Below, in pieces: positions 1 to 5,457 of a stretch of DNA of 5,457 bases. A program made the position numbers and the translations under genes. The DNA is taken from positions 1 to 5,457 of the forward strand of contig JAFGJC010000241.1 of NCBI GenBank assembly GCA_016929305.1. The letters run 5' to 3'. The first letter of the stretch is position 1, and the number at the start of each line of letters is the position of its first letter. Under the pieces are notes generated by a model that searched no databases, was not told the origin of the DNA, and worked only from the letters and a program-made list of their open reading frames with translations. This DNA comes from a candidate division CSSED10-310 bacterium (GTDB taxonomy: Bacteria > CSSED10-310 > JAFGJC01).

Positions 1-6
1 AAAAAC

Positions 7-1263
7 ATGAATGAGAAAAATTCAAATTTGAAATTTGAAATTACCCGCGATTTTTTATCCGAAATTCCTAAAGCGGAGTTGCATGTGCATCTGGATGGTT
101 CGATACGCCCGGCGACACTCATAGATCTGGCAAAAAAACGGAACATTGTATTACCCAGTTTTACTGAATCAGGTTTGATGGAAACAGTTTTTAAAGATCA
201 ATATGAGGATCTTGATCAGTATTTACAGGGTTTTGTGTATACGGTAGCAGCCTTGCAAACTCCAGAAGCATTATCTCGTGCGGCTTATGAACTTGCTGAA
301 GATTGTGCCAAGGAAGGTATTCGGTATCTTGAAATCCGGTTTGCTCCTCAGCTGCATATCACCGAATCAATGACAATTGAGCAAGTTTTGATGGCTGTAG
401 ATGAAGGATTGGAGAATTTCAAAAAACACTACAATACAAAAAAAGAAATAGTTACAGGAGATGAGCCAGCTTTTAACTATGGCATCATTTGTTGTGCTAT
501 GCGTATGTTTAACGAAAAATTCTCAGAGTATTTCAAAAAACTATCTGATGTTCACCGATATTCGCCAAGAGAGAAACTACGTGATCTGGCTTCTCAAGAA
601 CTCGTTCTTGCAATTATTGATGTACGGGATAGATATGGAATTCCTATCGTTGGGTTTGATTTGGCGGGCAGTGAGTATGGTTATCCGGCTGAAGAACACC
701 GTAATGCCTATCGTATTGCGCATCGTCACTTCCTGAAAAAAACTGTGCATGCTGGTGAAGCATATGGTCCGGAAAGCATTTTTCAAGCGATTACCGATCT
801 GTATGCAGACAGGATTGGACACGGGTATCACCTGTATAGCGCACATTTGATAAATAATCCCAAAATCGCTGACCCGGAAAAATATGTTCAGGATCTTGCG
901 CAATATATAGCAGATCGTCGTATCACGATTGAGGTGTGTCTAACAAGTAACAAACAAACGATGCCGGATCTCAAAGATTGGAAATCCCATTCTCTTGGTA
1001 AATTCCTAGATGCGGGTTTGAGCGTCACTTTGGGAACAGACAATCGAACCGTCTCAAAAACATCCCTGACGGACGAATTTGAGTTAGCTGTAAATGCCTT
1101 TAATCTGTTACCCAATAAATTGAAAAACATTGTTATCTATGGATTTAAACGAAGCTTCTTTTCAGATGACTACGCCACAAAACGCAAATATGTCCGGCAC
1201 GTGATCGATTATTACGAAAAAATAGAGAAAAAACATCGAAAGCTGCAGGGTTATGACGGATAA
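7..1263 (+). CDS. Adenosine deaminase family protein (zinc-dependent purine deaminase)
   Basis: Predicted cytosolic metallo-hydrolase that deaminates adenosine or a related purine to the 6-oxo form, i.e. purine salvage. The family's active-site set is all present in order. The N-terminal ELHVHLDGS motif gives zinc ligands H26 and H28, HAGEAYGP gives ligand H248 and catalytic E251, RIGHGYHL gives H272, and GTDNRTVS gives ligand D345. The residue after D345 is Asn, where mouse ADA has a substrate-contacting Asp; I recall TDN in some bacterial members, so this need not mean inactivity. At 418 residues it is longer than the usual 330-350. Counted against mouse ADA, H28-H248 is about 23 residues longer and H248-D345 about 16 longer. 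No signal peptide is seen. The start is uncertain: only six bases precede the ATG, they are in frame without a stop, and any ribosome site lies outside the window. The 3' end overlaps the opposing HAMP gene. Aminofutalosine or N6-methyl-AMP deaminase activity cannot be excluded. Confidence 0.9.
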   Translation: MNEKNSNLKFEITRDFLSEIPKAELHVHLDGSIRPATLIDLAKKRNIVLPSFTESGLMETVFKDQYEDLDQYLQGFVYTVAALQTPEALSRAAYELAEDCAKEGIRYLEIRFAPQLHITESMTIEQVLMAVDEGLENFKKHYNTKKEIVTGDEPAFNYGIICCAMRMFNEKFSEYFKKLSDVHRYSPREKLRDLASQELVLAIIDVRDRYGIPIVGFDLAGSEYGYPAEEHRNAYRIAHRHFLKKTVHAGEAYGPESIFQAITDLYADRIGHGYHLYSAHLINNPKIADPEKYVQDLAQYIADRRITIEVCLTSNKQTMPDLKDWKSHSLGKFLDAGLSVTLGTDNRTVSKTSLTDEFELAVNAFNLLPNKLKNIVIYGFKRSFFSDDYATKRKYVRHVIDYYEKIEKKHRKLQGYDG

Positions 1264-1853
1264 CGCCAAGCTTCTGAAGTTGTTTTGTTGATTTTCTCGA
1301 TTTCCTCATCGATAGCCTGGAGAAGAGTTTTCTGATATTCAGGATCAGGATTCTCCGAATCAAGATTGTTTTTAAGTTGCTGGCACAAGTCAGACAAATT
1401 CGATTTGGAAGACTTCACTGTATCGACGAATGCTTTAAGTTGATTGAAATGTTCATTCAATAGGTCTTTTAAATCATGAAACGAATCTTTTTGGCGCAGA
1501 TGGATTGCACTGATCTCACCATTCAATAAACGTTTAAGATGCCTCCGTATCACAAAAATCGGACCTCCAAATTTTCGTGATATTATCACGGAGTGAATCG
1601 TAACCATGATGATAAATCCTGCCAGGAGTATCCAAAATGCTTGGTTCTCCAGAATGAAACTTCCGACAGCAGCATACCGGTTTAAATCCCCTTCTTCAGA
1701 ATATTTGCATAACCACCAGATTGGCAGTCCAAATAACAACAAAAGAAAAAATGTATATAAAATCAGATATCCAAAAATCATCCAAGCAAAACCAAATTGC
1801 AATTCCCTATCTACAAGACTCTTTTTTCTTCTCATTATTCCTCTATTTGTCAT
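1251..1853 (-). CDS. Small two-TM HAMP-domain membrane protein, no output domain
   Basis: A 200-residue inner-membrane protein with a signalling-type layout. A basic N-terminus (RRKKS) precedes TM1 at about residues 22-48. A periplasmic segment of only about 22 residues follows, then TM2 at about 71-92. A HAMP-like linker follows at about 93-145, with GGP near P98, the NGE turn at 111-113 and the second-helix pattern DSFHDLKDLLNEHFNQL. The rest (to about 192) is a polar, heptad-like tail suggesting coiled coil. No kinase, cyclase or methyl-accepting domain follows, so it is neither a complete sensor kinase nor a chemoreceptor; its output partner is unknown. The start is ATG at 1853, because AGAGGAG sits 7 bases upstream. 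A TTG two codons earlier (1859) lies 1 base from that site and is unlikely; an in-frame ATG at 1835 is a weaker alternative. It is divergent from the fadL-like gene and overlaps the deaminase gene 3' end by 13 bp. Confidence 0.8.
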   Translation of the reverse strand: MTNRGIMRRKKSLVDRELQFGFAWMIFGYLILYTFFLLLLFGLPIWWLCKYSEEGDLNRYAAVGSFILENQAFWILLAGFIIMVTIHSVIISRKFGGPIFVIRRHLKRLLNGEISAIHLRQKDSFHDLKDLLNEHFNQLKAFVDTVKSSKSNLSDLCQQLKNNLDSENPDPEYQKTLLQAIDEEIEKINKTTSEAWRYPS

Positions 1854-1860
1854 GCTCAAG

Positions 1861-1867
1861 CTCCTCT
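1861..1867 (-). promoter_or_regulatory. Ribosome binding site deciding the HAMP gene start
   Basis: Read on the minus strand, AGAGGAG is followed by 7 bases and then ATG (1853-1851). The same site is only 1 base from the upstream in-frame TTG at 1859, so it supports the 200-residue form over the 202-residue one. Confidence 0.75.
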
Positions 1868-1892
1868 TTAAACACTATAGCTATATTTCAAG

Positions 1893-1921
1893 ATAATAGC
1901 GATTTTAAATCCGTTATGCAA
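1893..1921 (-). promoter_or_regulatory. Candidate promoter for HAMP gene (proximal)
   Basis: On the minus strand, TTGCAT (1921-1916) is separated by 17 bases from TATTAT (1898-1893). The -10 is good and the -35 matches only three of six consensus bases. Transcription would begin near 1886, giving a leader of about 30 bases before the ATG at 1853. It competes with the distal candidate at 1920-1947; the sequence alone does not choose between them. Confidence 0.3.
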
Positions 1922-1947
1922 TATACAAAATGTTGACAGATTGTTAT
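1920..1947 (-). promoter_or_regulatory. Candidate promoter for HAMP gene (distal, overlaps rightward promoter)
   Basis: On the minus strand, ATAACA (1947-1942, four of six to TTGACA) lies 16 bases from TATATT (1925-1920). This -10 sits in the same GTATATTGCA context as the -10 of the rightward promoter, because the two are the arms of a perfect inverted repeat. If used, it would overlap the rightward promoter across about 1933-1947, so polymerase could occupy only one at a time. Confidence 0.3.
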
Positions 1948-1961
1948 GTGCTGAGTATATT
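1933..1961 (+). promoter_or_regulatory. Sigma-70-type promoter for the fadL-like/acyl-CoA ligase operon
   Basis: A consensus -35 TTGACA (1933-1938) is followed by exactly 17 bases and then TATATT (1956-1961), one mismatch from TATAAT. Transcription would start near 1968, giving a leader of about 45 bases before the ATG at 2013. This is the strongest promoter match in the window and stands directly before the operon it would drive. Confidence 0.65.
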
Positions 1962-1999
1962 GCACTGAGTTAAAACGGAAATAGCCGGCGGGAAGAATC

Positions 2000-2006
2000 A
2001 AGGAGG
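2000..2006 (+). promoter_or_regulatory. Strong ribosome binding site of the fadL-like gene
   Basis: AAGGAGG, close to the full anti-Shine-Dalgarno complement, ends 6 bases before the ATG at 2013. Together with the signal peptide that follows at once, it fixes this start. Confidence 0.85.
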
Positions 2007-2012
2007 AGAAAA

Positions 2013-3296
2013 ATGAGGAAAGCATTGTTTTTGCTGTGCGTTGGAAGTATATCGTTTTTACAGGTATCATTTGGAGCGGGTTTTAGTATTTTTGAACAAG
2101 GTGCGGGACCGATGGCCATGGCAGGTGCTTTTACTGCCAGAGCTGATGATCCTTCTGCAATCTTTTTTAATCCAGCAGGAATCACCCAATTGGATGGAAC
2201 TCAAATATCAGTGGGCATTACGCTCATAAAACCATCCTCAACATTGACTGATCCTTATGGAAGAGAGTGGGATTCAGACAATCAGACATTTTATCCTCCA
2301 AATTTATATATAACACATCAGTTAAACGATCGATTCAGTCTCGGTCTCGGTTTTGGTGCACCCTATGGATTGGGGATGAAATGGGATAATAACAAGAATT
2401 TCATTTATCGATATCTGGTAGAGGAGGTCAATGTCGCTTCTTATTACTTTAATCCGGTTTTTGCATACGATATCAATGATCATTTTTCGATAGGAGGTGG
2501 TTTGACATACGTACTATCGGATGTTGACTATGCCGCAGCAGTTGATATGACACAGCTTTCCCAAGCTCTATCTGCAAGTTTAGGAATGGAAATCGTCCTG
2601 CCGGATGGTCATATGAAACTGGAAGGTGACAGCGGAAGCGGTGAAATAGGCTTCAATATCGGAATTCAAGCAAAATTTGAACCTGTAAGATTGGGGTTTG
2701 TCTATCGTAGTGAAGTAGATTGCAGTTATGAGGGAAACGCAAAATTCAATGTAACGCCAACCGGTTATGGTGCTCAAATTGATACGATAGTCGATGGATA
2801 TTTCCCTGACACGAAAGGTGAAACCGATATTACGATGCCGGCTTCTGCATCATTTGGTGTTGCCTATGATTTCACTGAGAATTTCTCGATGGAATTCGAT
2901 GTTAACTGGATGGGATGGAGTTCCTATGAATCACTAGATCTGGCATTTGAAAATGAGGGTATTCCCGACAAGTCTCAGAACAAAGATTGGGATGACGTAT
3001 TCAGCTACCGCTTAGGCGCTCGATATTTACCGACAGAGAAGATCAGATTATTCGCAGGATATTACTTCGATGAATCACCCGTTCCTGATAATACACTTGA
3101 TCCCATTCTGCCCGGAGCTGATCGTCATTCTTTTCAAATCGGTGCAGGTTATGATTTCGGCAACATCGTTATTGAAGGTGCATATCAAGCACTCATGTTT
3201 GACGATCGCGAAACTACAACTAATTATCTGGGTATTGATGGTAAGTATGAATCATTCTCAAACCTGTTTGGCATCCAGTTAACCTATAAAATATAA
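2013..3296 (+). CDS. FadL/OMPP1/TodX-family outer-membrane transport protein
   Basis: Predicted outer-membrane beta-barrel that admits hydrophobic substrates, typically long-chain fatty acids, from outside the cell. The N-terminus is a Sec signal peptide: a basic MRK start, a hydrophobic core to about residue 18, and likely cleavage after SFG (residue 21). The mature protein would then begin AGFSIFEQG. The FadL family hallmark follows: a Gly/Ala-rich stretch with ADDPSAIFFNPAG, NPAG at 53-56, the N-terminal plug region. The remainder shows alternating hydrophobic and polar residues with many Tyr, Phe and Gly, as expected for barrel strands. The length (427) suits the family. The last strand, FGIQLTYKI, keeps the alternating pattern but ends in Ile rather than the common terminal Phe. 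The acyl-CoA ligase gene lies 75 bp downstream on the same strand with no terminator between, which favours fatty acids over aromatic hydrocarbons as substrate. Substrate identity remains inferred. Confidence 0.92.
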   Translation: MRKALFLLCVGSISFLQVSFGAGFSIFEQGAGPMAMAGAFTARADDPSAIFFNPAGITQLDGTQISVGITLIKPSSTLTDPYGREWDSDNQTFYPPNLYITHQLNDRFSLGLGFGAPYGLGMKWDNNKNFIYRYLVEEVNVASYYFNPVFAYDINDHFSIGGGLTYVLSDVDYAAAVDMTQLSQALSASLGMEIVLPDGHMKLEGDSGSGEIGFNIGIQAKFEPVRLGFVYRSEVDCSYEGNAKFNVTPTGYGAQIDTIVDGYFPDTKGETDITMPASASFGVAYDFTENFSMEFDVNWMGWSSYESLDLAFENEGIPDKSQNKDWDDVFSYRLGARYLPTEKIRLFAGYYFDESPVPDNTLDPILPGADRHSFQIGAGYDFGNIVIEGAYQALMFDDRETTTNYLGIDGKYESFSNLFGIQLTYKI

Positions 3297-3354
3297 CCGG
3301 CAACATCCGTATCGAGTATCCGTTTTTACCTCCCTTCGAGATGTCAAAATTAAC

Positions 3355-3360
3355 AAGGAG
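3355..3360 (+). promoter_or_regulatory. Ribosome binding site of the acyl-CoA ligase gene, long spacing
   Basis: AAGGAG ends 11 bases before the ATG at 3372, a little farther than usual. An out-of-frame ATG at 3364 lies 3 bases after it, too close for good initiation, and opens only nine codons. The ATG at 3372 is kept because the family's N-terminal pattern begins there. Confidence 0.65.
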
Positions 3361-3371
3361 ATCATGCCGAT

Positions 3372-5195
3372 ATGGCAAATAATAAAGGTCTGACAATTGT
3401 TGAATCATTCCTGAATACATGTAATCGTCAACCATCATCCACTGCACTTATGCATAAAATCAAAGATAAATGGCATGCTATTACATTTGATGAATTTAAA
3501 ACAAAAACTCTTTCAGTTTCTGCATTGCTTGTGAATTATGGTATCGAAAGTGGCGATCGCGTTGGAATATTATCGTCAAATCGACCTGAATGGGTAATTG
3601 CAGACATCGGAATACTCACAGCTGGCGCTGTAACCGTTCCTCTTTACGACACTCTGCTTTCTGTGCAAATCGAACATATTCTAAAAGATAGTGAATGCAA
3701 ACTCATATTTGTTGAAAATAAATCACAATTTCTGAAGATTAAAGAACTAAACAGCAGAATACCTTTCCTGAAATACATAATTGTCATGGATCCGTTTGGC
3801 GTTCCTCTGGAGGAGACCGTGTCATCATTCTCCGAAATTTTGGAAAAAGGTGGAAAACTCCTGAATGCAGAGAAAGATTTAGTTCGGAATCGATATGAAA
3901 AACTAGTTCCAGATGATCTCGCAAGTATTGTATATACATCGGGGACCACTGGTATTCCCAAGGGTGTTATGCTGAGTCACGGAAATTTCATGTCCAATGC
4001 GCAAGATATCTTATCGGTTGTAAATGTTAATGGTGATGATTTAATTCTTTGTTTTCTTCCCTTGTCACATGTACTTGAAAGAACTGCTGGGTTTTTTACT
4101 GGATGTGTGACAGCTGGAGCAAAATATGCTTTTGCAGAAAGTATTGAGAAAGTAGGTGATAATCTTAGAGAAATTACTCCCACAATTCTAGTTGCCGTTC
4201 CACGGCTTTTTGAAAAAGTGTATGCTCGTATCATGAATACGGTTCAATCATCTTCTACACTGCGAAAGGCGGTTTTTAGATGGGCTTTGCGAACCGGAGA
4301 ACGAAGCTTTCGAGCAAAAATGCAAGGTGTTGTTAAACCATTTGGTGAGGTGAAACAAAAACTCGCGACATTGCTTGTATTTAAAAAAATTCATGAAAGA
4401 GTTGGAGGAAACATACGATTATTAATATCTGGCGGCGCACCGCTTGAACCTCGTATTGCTGAATTCTTTGCTTCTGTGGGTTTGTCTGTGTATGAGGGTT
4501 ATGGATTAACAGAAACATCCCCTGTGACAAATGTTAATCGTCCTGATAAATACCGGATCGGTACGGTCGGCACAGTTTTACCAAGTGTCGAGGTTAAAAT
4601 AGCTCAGGATGGTGAAATCTTGGTGAAAGGTCCAAATGTAATGAAAGGATATTATAAAAAACCAGAAGCTACCGCTGAGGTTTTCACACAGGATGGCTGG
4701 CTAAAAACCGGGGATATCGGTCGTATCGATGAAGATGGTTTTTTGTACGTCACGGATAGAAAAAAGGAAATCATCGTAACATCAGGTGGTAAAAACATTG
4801 CACCTCAACCTATAGAGAACTTGTTAAAAACAAATTCTTACATTAATCAAGTCATGTTGATAGGTGACAGGAAGCATTTTGTTGCAGCCCTAGTTGTTCC
4901 TAATTTCATTAATCTATCGGATTGGGCTGGGAATAACGGTATTGGATTTGACACACATAAAAATCTGATAAATTTACCTCAGATAATAGAAAAAATGGAG
5001 CTGGAGATTAAAGAAACAGCGAAGAACTTGCCACGATATGAGCAAATTAAAAAAATTATATTGCTTGCAGATGAATGGTCTATTGAAACCGGTGAGCTAA
5101 CACCAACAATGAAGCTGAAACGACAAGTTATTTTACAAAATTATAGAGCACTGATAGAGGATTTATATATGCAAGCCTCAAGCGACAGTTACTGA
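3372..5195 (+). CDS. Long-chain fatty-acid-CoA ligase (AMP-forming, FAA1/FadD15-like)
   Basis: Acyl-adenylate-forming enzyme that activates a fatty acid with ATP and then transfers it to CoA, at the cytosolic face of the inner membrane. All ANL-superfamily motifs are present in order. The phosphate-binding loop YTSGTTGIPKG is at 188-198, SGGAPLEP at 353-360 and YGLTETSP at 377-384. KTGDIG at 445-450 contains the ribose-binding Asp, and DRKKE at 462-466 is the hinge region. SGGKNIAPQPIEN is at 471-483, and the C-terminal TPTMKLKR at 577-584 includes the likely catalytic Lys (K581). The 607-residue length and the LTPTMKLKR ending match the eukaryote-like long-chain group (COG1022) better than classical E. 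coli FadD. It has no signal peptide. It sits 75 bp after the FadL-type gene, suggesting coupled uptake and activation (vectorial acylation). It could equally serve phospholipid recycling. Its 3' end overlaps the opposing GlmS-like gene by 18 bp. Confidence 0.93.
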   Translation: MANNKGLTIVESFLNTCNRQPSSTALMHKIKDKWHAITFDEFKTKTLSVSALLVNYGIESGDRVGILSSNRPEWVIADIGILTAGAVTVPLYDTLLSVQIEHILKDSECKLIFVENKSQFLKIKELNSRIPFLKYIIVMDPFGVPLEETVSSFSEILEKGGKLLNAEKDLVRNRYEKLVPDDLASIVYTSGTTGIPKGVMLSHGNFMSNAQDILSVVNVNGDDLILCFLPLSHVLERTAGFFTGCVTAGAKYAFAESIEKVGDNLREITPTILVAVPRLFEKVYARIMNTVQSSSTLRKAVFRWALRTGERSFRAKMQGVVKPFGEVKQKLATLLVFKKIHERVGGNIRLLISGGAPLEPRIAEFFASVGLSVYEGYGLTETSPVTNVNRPDKYRIGTVGTVLPSVEVKIAQDGEILVKGPNVMKGYYKKPEATAEVFTQDGWLKTGDIGRIDEDGFLYVTDRKKEIIVTSGGKNIAPQPIENLLKTNSYINQVMLIGDRKHFVAALVVPNFINLSDWAGNNGIGFDTHKNLINLPQIIEKMELEIKETAKNLPRYEQIKKIILLADEWSIETGELTPTMKLKRQVILQNYRALIEDLYMQASSDSY

Positions 5196-5457
5196 TTTGG
5201 CGAGAGACCTGGGTTTGTCAACATTACGGTTTAGTGCAACAGCGCTATAGTACGCGAAAAGCTGTCCAAGAATTAAAAGCAGTAAAGGCGCAATACTCCA
5301 GTGAACGCCTTGCAGTCGAATCGATTCGTCAGTAAATGTTCCTAATTCATCAAATCCAAACCCGACAATAAAACCTTCTCTGGCTTTGATCTCTTCAGCA
5401 TTGGCAATAGTTTGATCAAAAAGTACTTTTTCGGAATAAGGTGGAACAAAAAAAATG
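5178..5457 (-). CDS. GlmS-like SIS-domain protein, C-terminal part only (5' end beyond window)
   Basis: Translating the minus strand from the right edge gives 92 open residues to a TGA at 5180-5178. The last residues read NVDKPRSLAKSVTVA. This closely matches the C-terminal tail of glutamine-fructose-6-phosphate aminotransferase (isomerizing); E. coli GlmS ends DVDQPRNLAKSVTVE. The Lys in AKS corresponds to the sugar-binding Lys603 of E. coli GlmS, so the isomerase active-site tail is kept. Before it, IAPLLLLILGQLFAYYSAVAL matches the GlmS helix that in E. coli reads VPLQLLAYHVAL. Residues upstream (EIKAREGFIVGFGFDELGTF) fit the last SIS-domain strand but diverge from E. coli. The role would be glucosamine-6-phosphate synthesis for cell envelope sugars. 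Whether this is the housekeeping GlmS or a SIS-domain paralogue cannot be told from the tail. There is no start codon in view because the gene runs off the edge. Confidence 0.82.
   Translation of the reverse strand, partial: IFFVPPYSEKVLFDQTIANAEEIKAREGFIVGFGFDELGTFTDESIRLQGVHWSIAPLLLLILGQLFAYYSAVALNRNVDKPRSLAKSVTVA

Larger units (their letters stand above)
1917..1964. repeat. Perfect 10-bp inverted repeat in the divergent promoter region
   Basis: TGCAATATAC at 1917-1926 is the exact reverse complement of GTATATTGCA at 1955-1964, with 28 bases between. Pairing does not extend by one base on either side. The right arm contains the -10 hexamer of the rightward promoter. The left arm contains a -10-like hexamer on the minus strand and overlaps another minus-strand -35 candidate. 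The arms could be an operator for a dimeric regulator binding between the divergent genes, or simply two similar AT-rich promoter cores facing apart. The repeat itself is certain; its role is not. Confidence 0.55.

Noticed and set aside
577..1130. Minus-strand open frames inside the deaminase gene.
   Set aside because: They are antisense shadows of a strongly conserved coding sequence, without recognisable motifs.
1876..1885. Perfect palindrome TATAGCTATA in the leader of the HAMP gene.
   Set aside because: Ten bases of AT-rich self-complementary sequence with no second copy or extended symmetry; expected by chance in such DNA.
1606..1936. Two plus-strand open frames opposite the HAMP gene and running into the divergent promoter region.
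   Set aside because: They lack ribosome sites, overlap a gene with clear domain structure on the other strand, and their translations look like antisense composition.
1888..2185. Minus-strand open frames across the divergent intergenic region and the fadL-like signal peptide.
   Set aside because: They overlap the strong promoter, the ribosome site and the signal-peptide codons of the rightward gene, and have no coding signature.
3297..3371. Possible terminator or internal promoter between the fadL-like and ligase genes, suggested by a CGTTTTTACC T-run.
   Set aside because: No stable stem precedes the T-run, and no -35/-10 pair with good spacing stood out. The GTATC-GA-GTATC direct repeat there is too short to interpret.
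3364..3393. Nine-codon ORF (MPIWQIIKV) overlapping the ligase start, just after AAGGAG.
   Set aside because: Its ATG is only 3 bases from the ribosome site and its frame differs from the ligase. It is most likely chance, though it could slightly affect initiation at 3372.
3644..4234. Minus-strand open frames inside the acyl-CoA ligase gene.
   Set aside because: They lie opposite the conserved ATP-binding region, and their Ser- and Arg-rich translations show no domain.

Overview
The window is an ordinary, compact stretch of moderately AT-rich bacterial chromosome. A FadL/OMPP1-type outer-membrane protein with a clear signal peptide marks the host as Gram-negative (diderm). The features do not fix the phylum. 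The purine deaminase, the lone HAMP protein and the FAA1-type acyl-CoA ligase would fit a deep diderm lineage (FCB group, Calditrichota/KSB1-like or deltaproteobacteria-like), but that is inference.

Layout, left to right. An adenosine-deaminase-family gene (+, 7-1263) fills the left end. It meets a small two-TM HAMP-domain protein gene (-, 1251-1853) tail to tail, with a 13-bp overlap. A 159-bp divergent intergenic region (1854-2012) carries a good sigma-70-type promoter for the rightward genes and weaker candidates for the leftward gene. A perfect 10-bp inverted repeat there has arms that coincide with promoter elements on both strands. Rightward come the FadL/OMPP1 gene (2013-3296) and a long-chain fatty-acid-CoA ligase gene (3372-5195), 75 bp apart with no visible terminator, so they are probably one operon. 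The ligase then overlaps by 18 bp, tail to tail, the 3' end of a leftward gene that runs off the right edge (5178-5457). That open frame has no start codon inside the window, but its 92 residues end in the characteristic GlmS C-terminal tail (DKPRSLAKSVTV).

How they work together: the FadL homologue and the acyl-CoA ligase make a natural pair. The porin-like channel admits hydrophobic substrates across the outer membrane, and the ligase traps them as CoA thioesters (vectorial acylation). The deaminase (purine salvage), the HAMP protein (membrane signalling of unknown output) and the GlmS-like protein (amino-sugar synthesis) show no evident link to that pair beyond proximity.

I found no RNA genes, mobile elements, CRISPR arrays or credible intrinsic terminators, and no gene-free stretch over 300 bases. 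I did not find a convincing new system. The most useful observations are the hidden GlmS-like gene end, the symmetric divergent promoter region, the two overlapping convergent gene pairs, and the start-codon correction for the HAMP gene.
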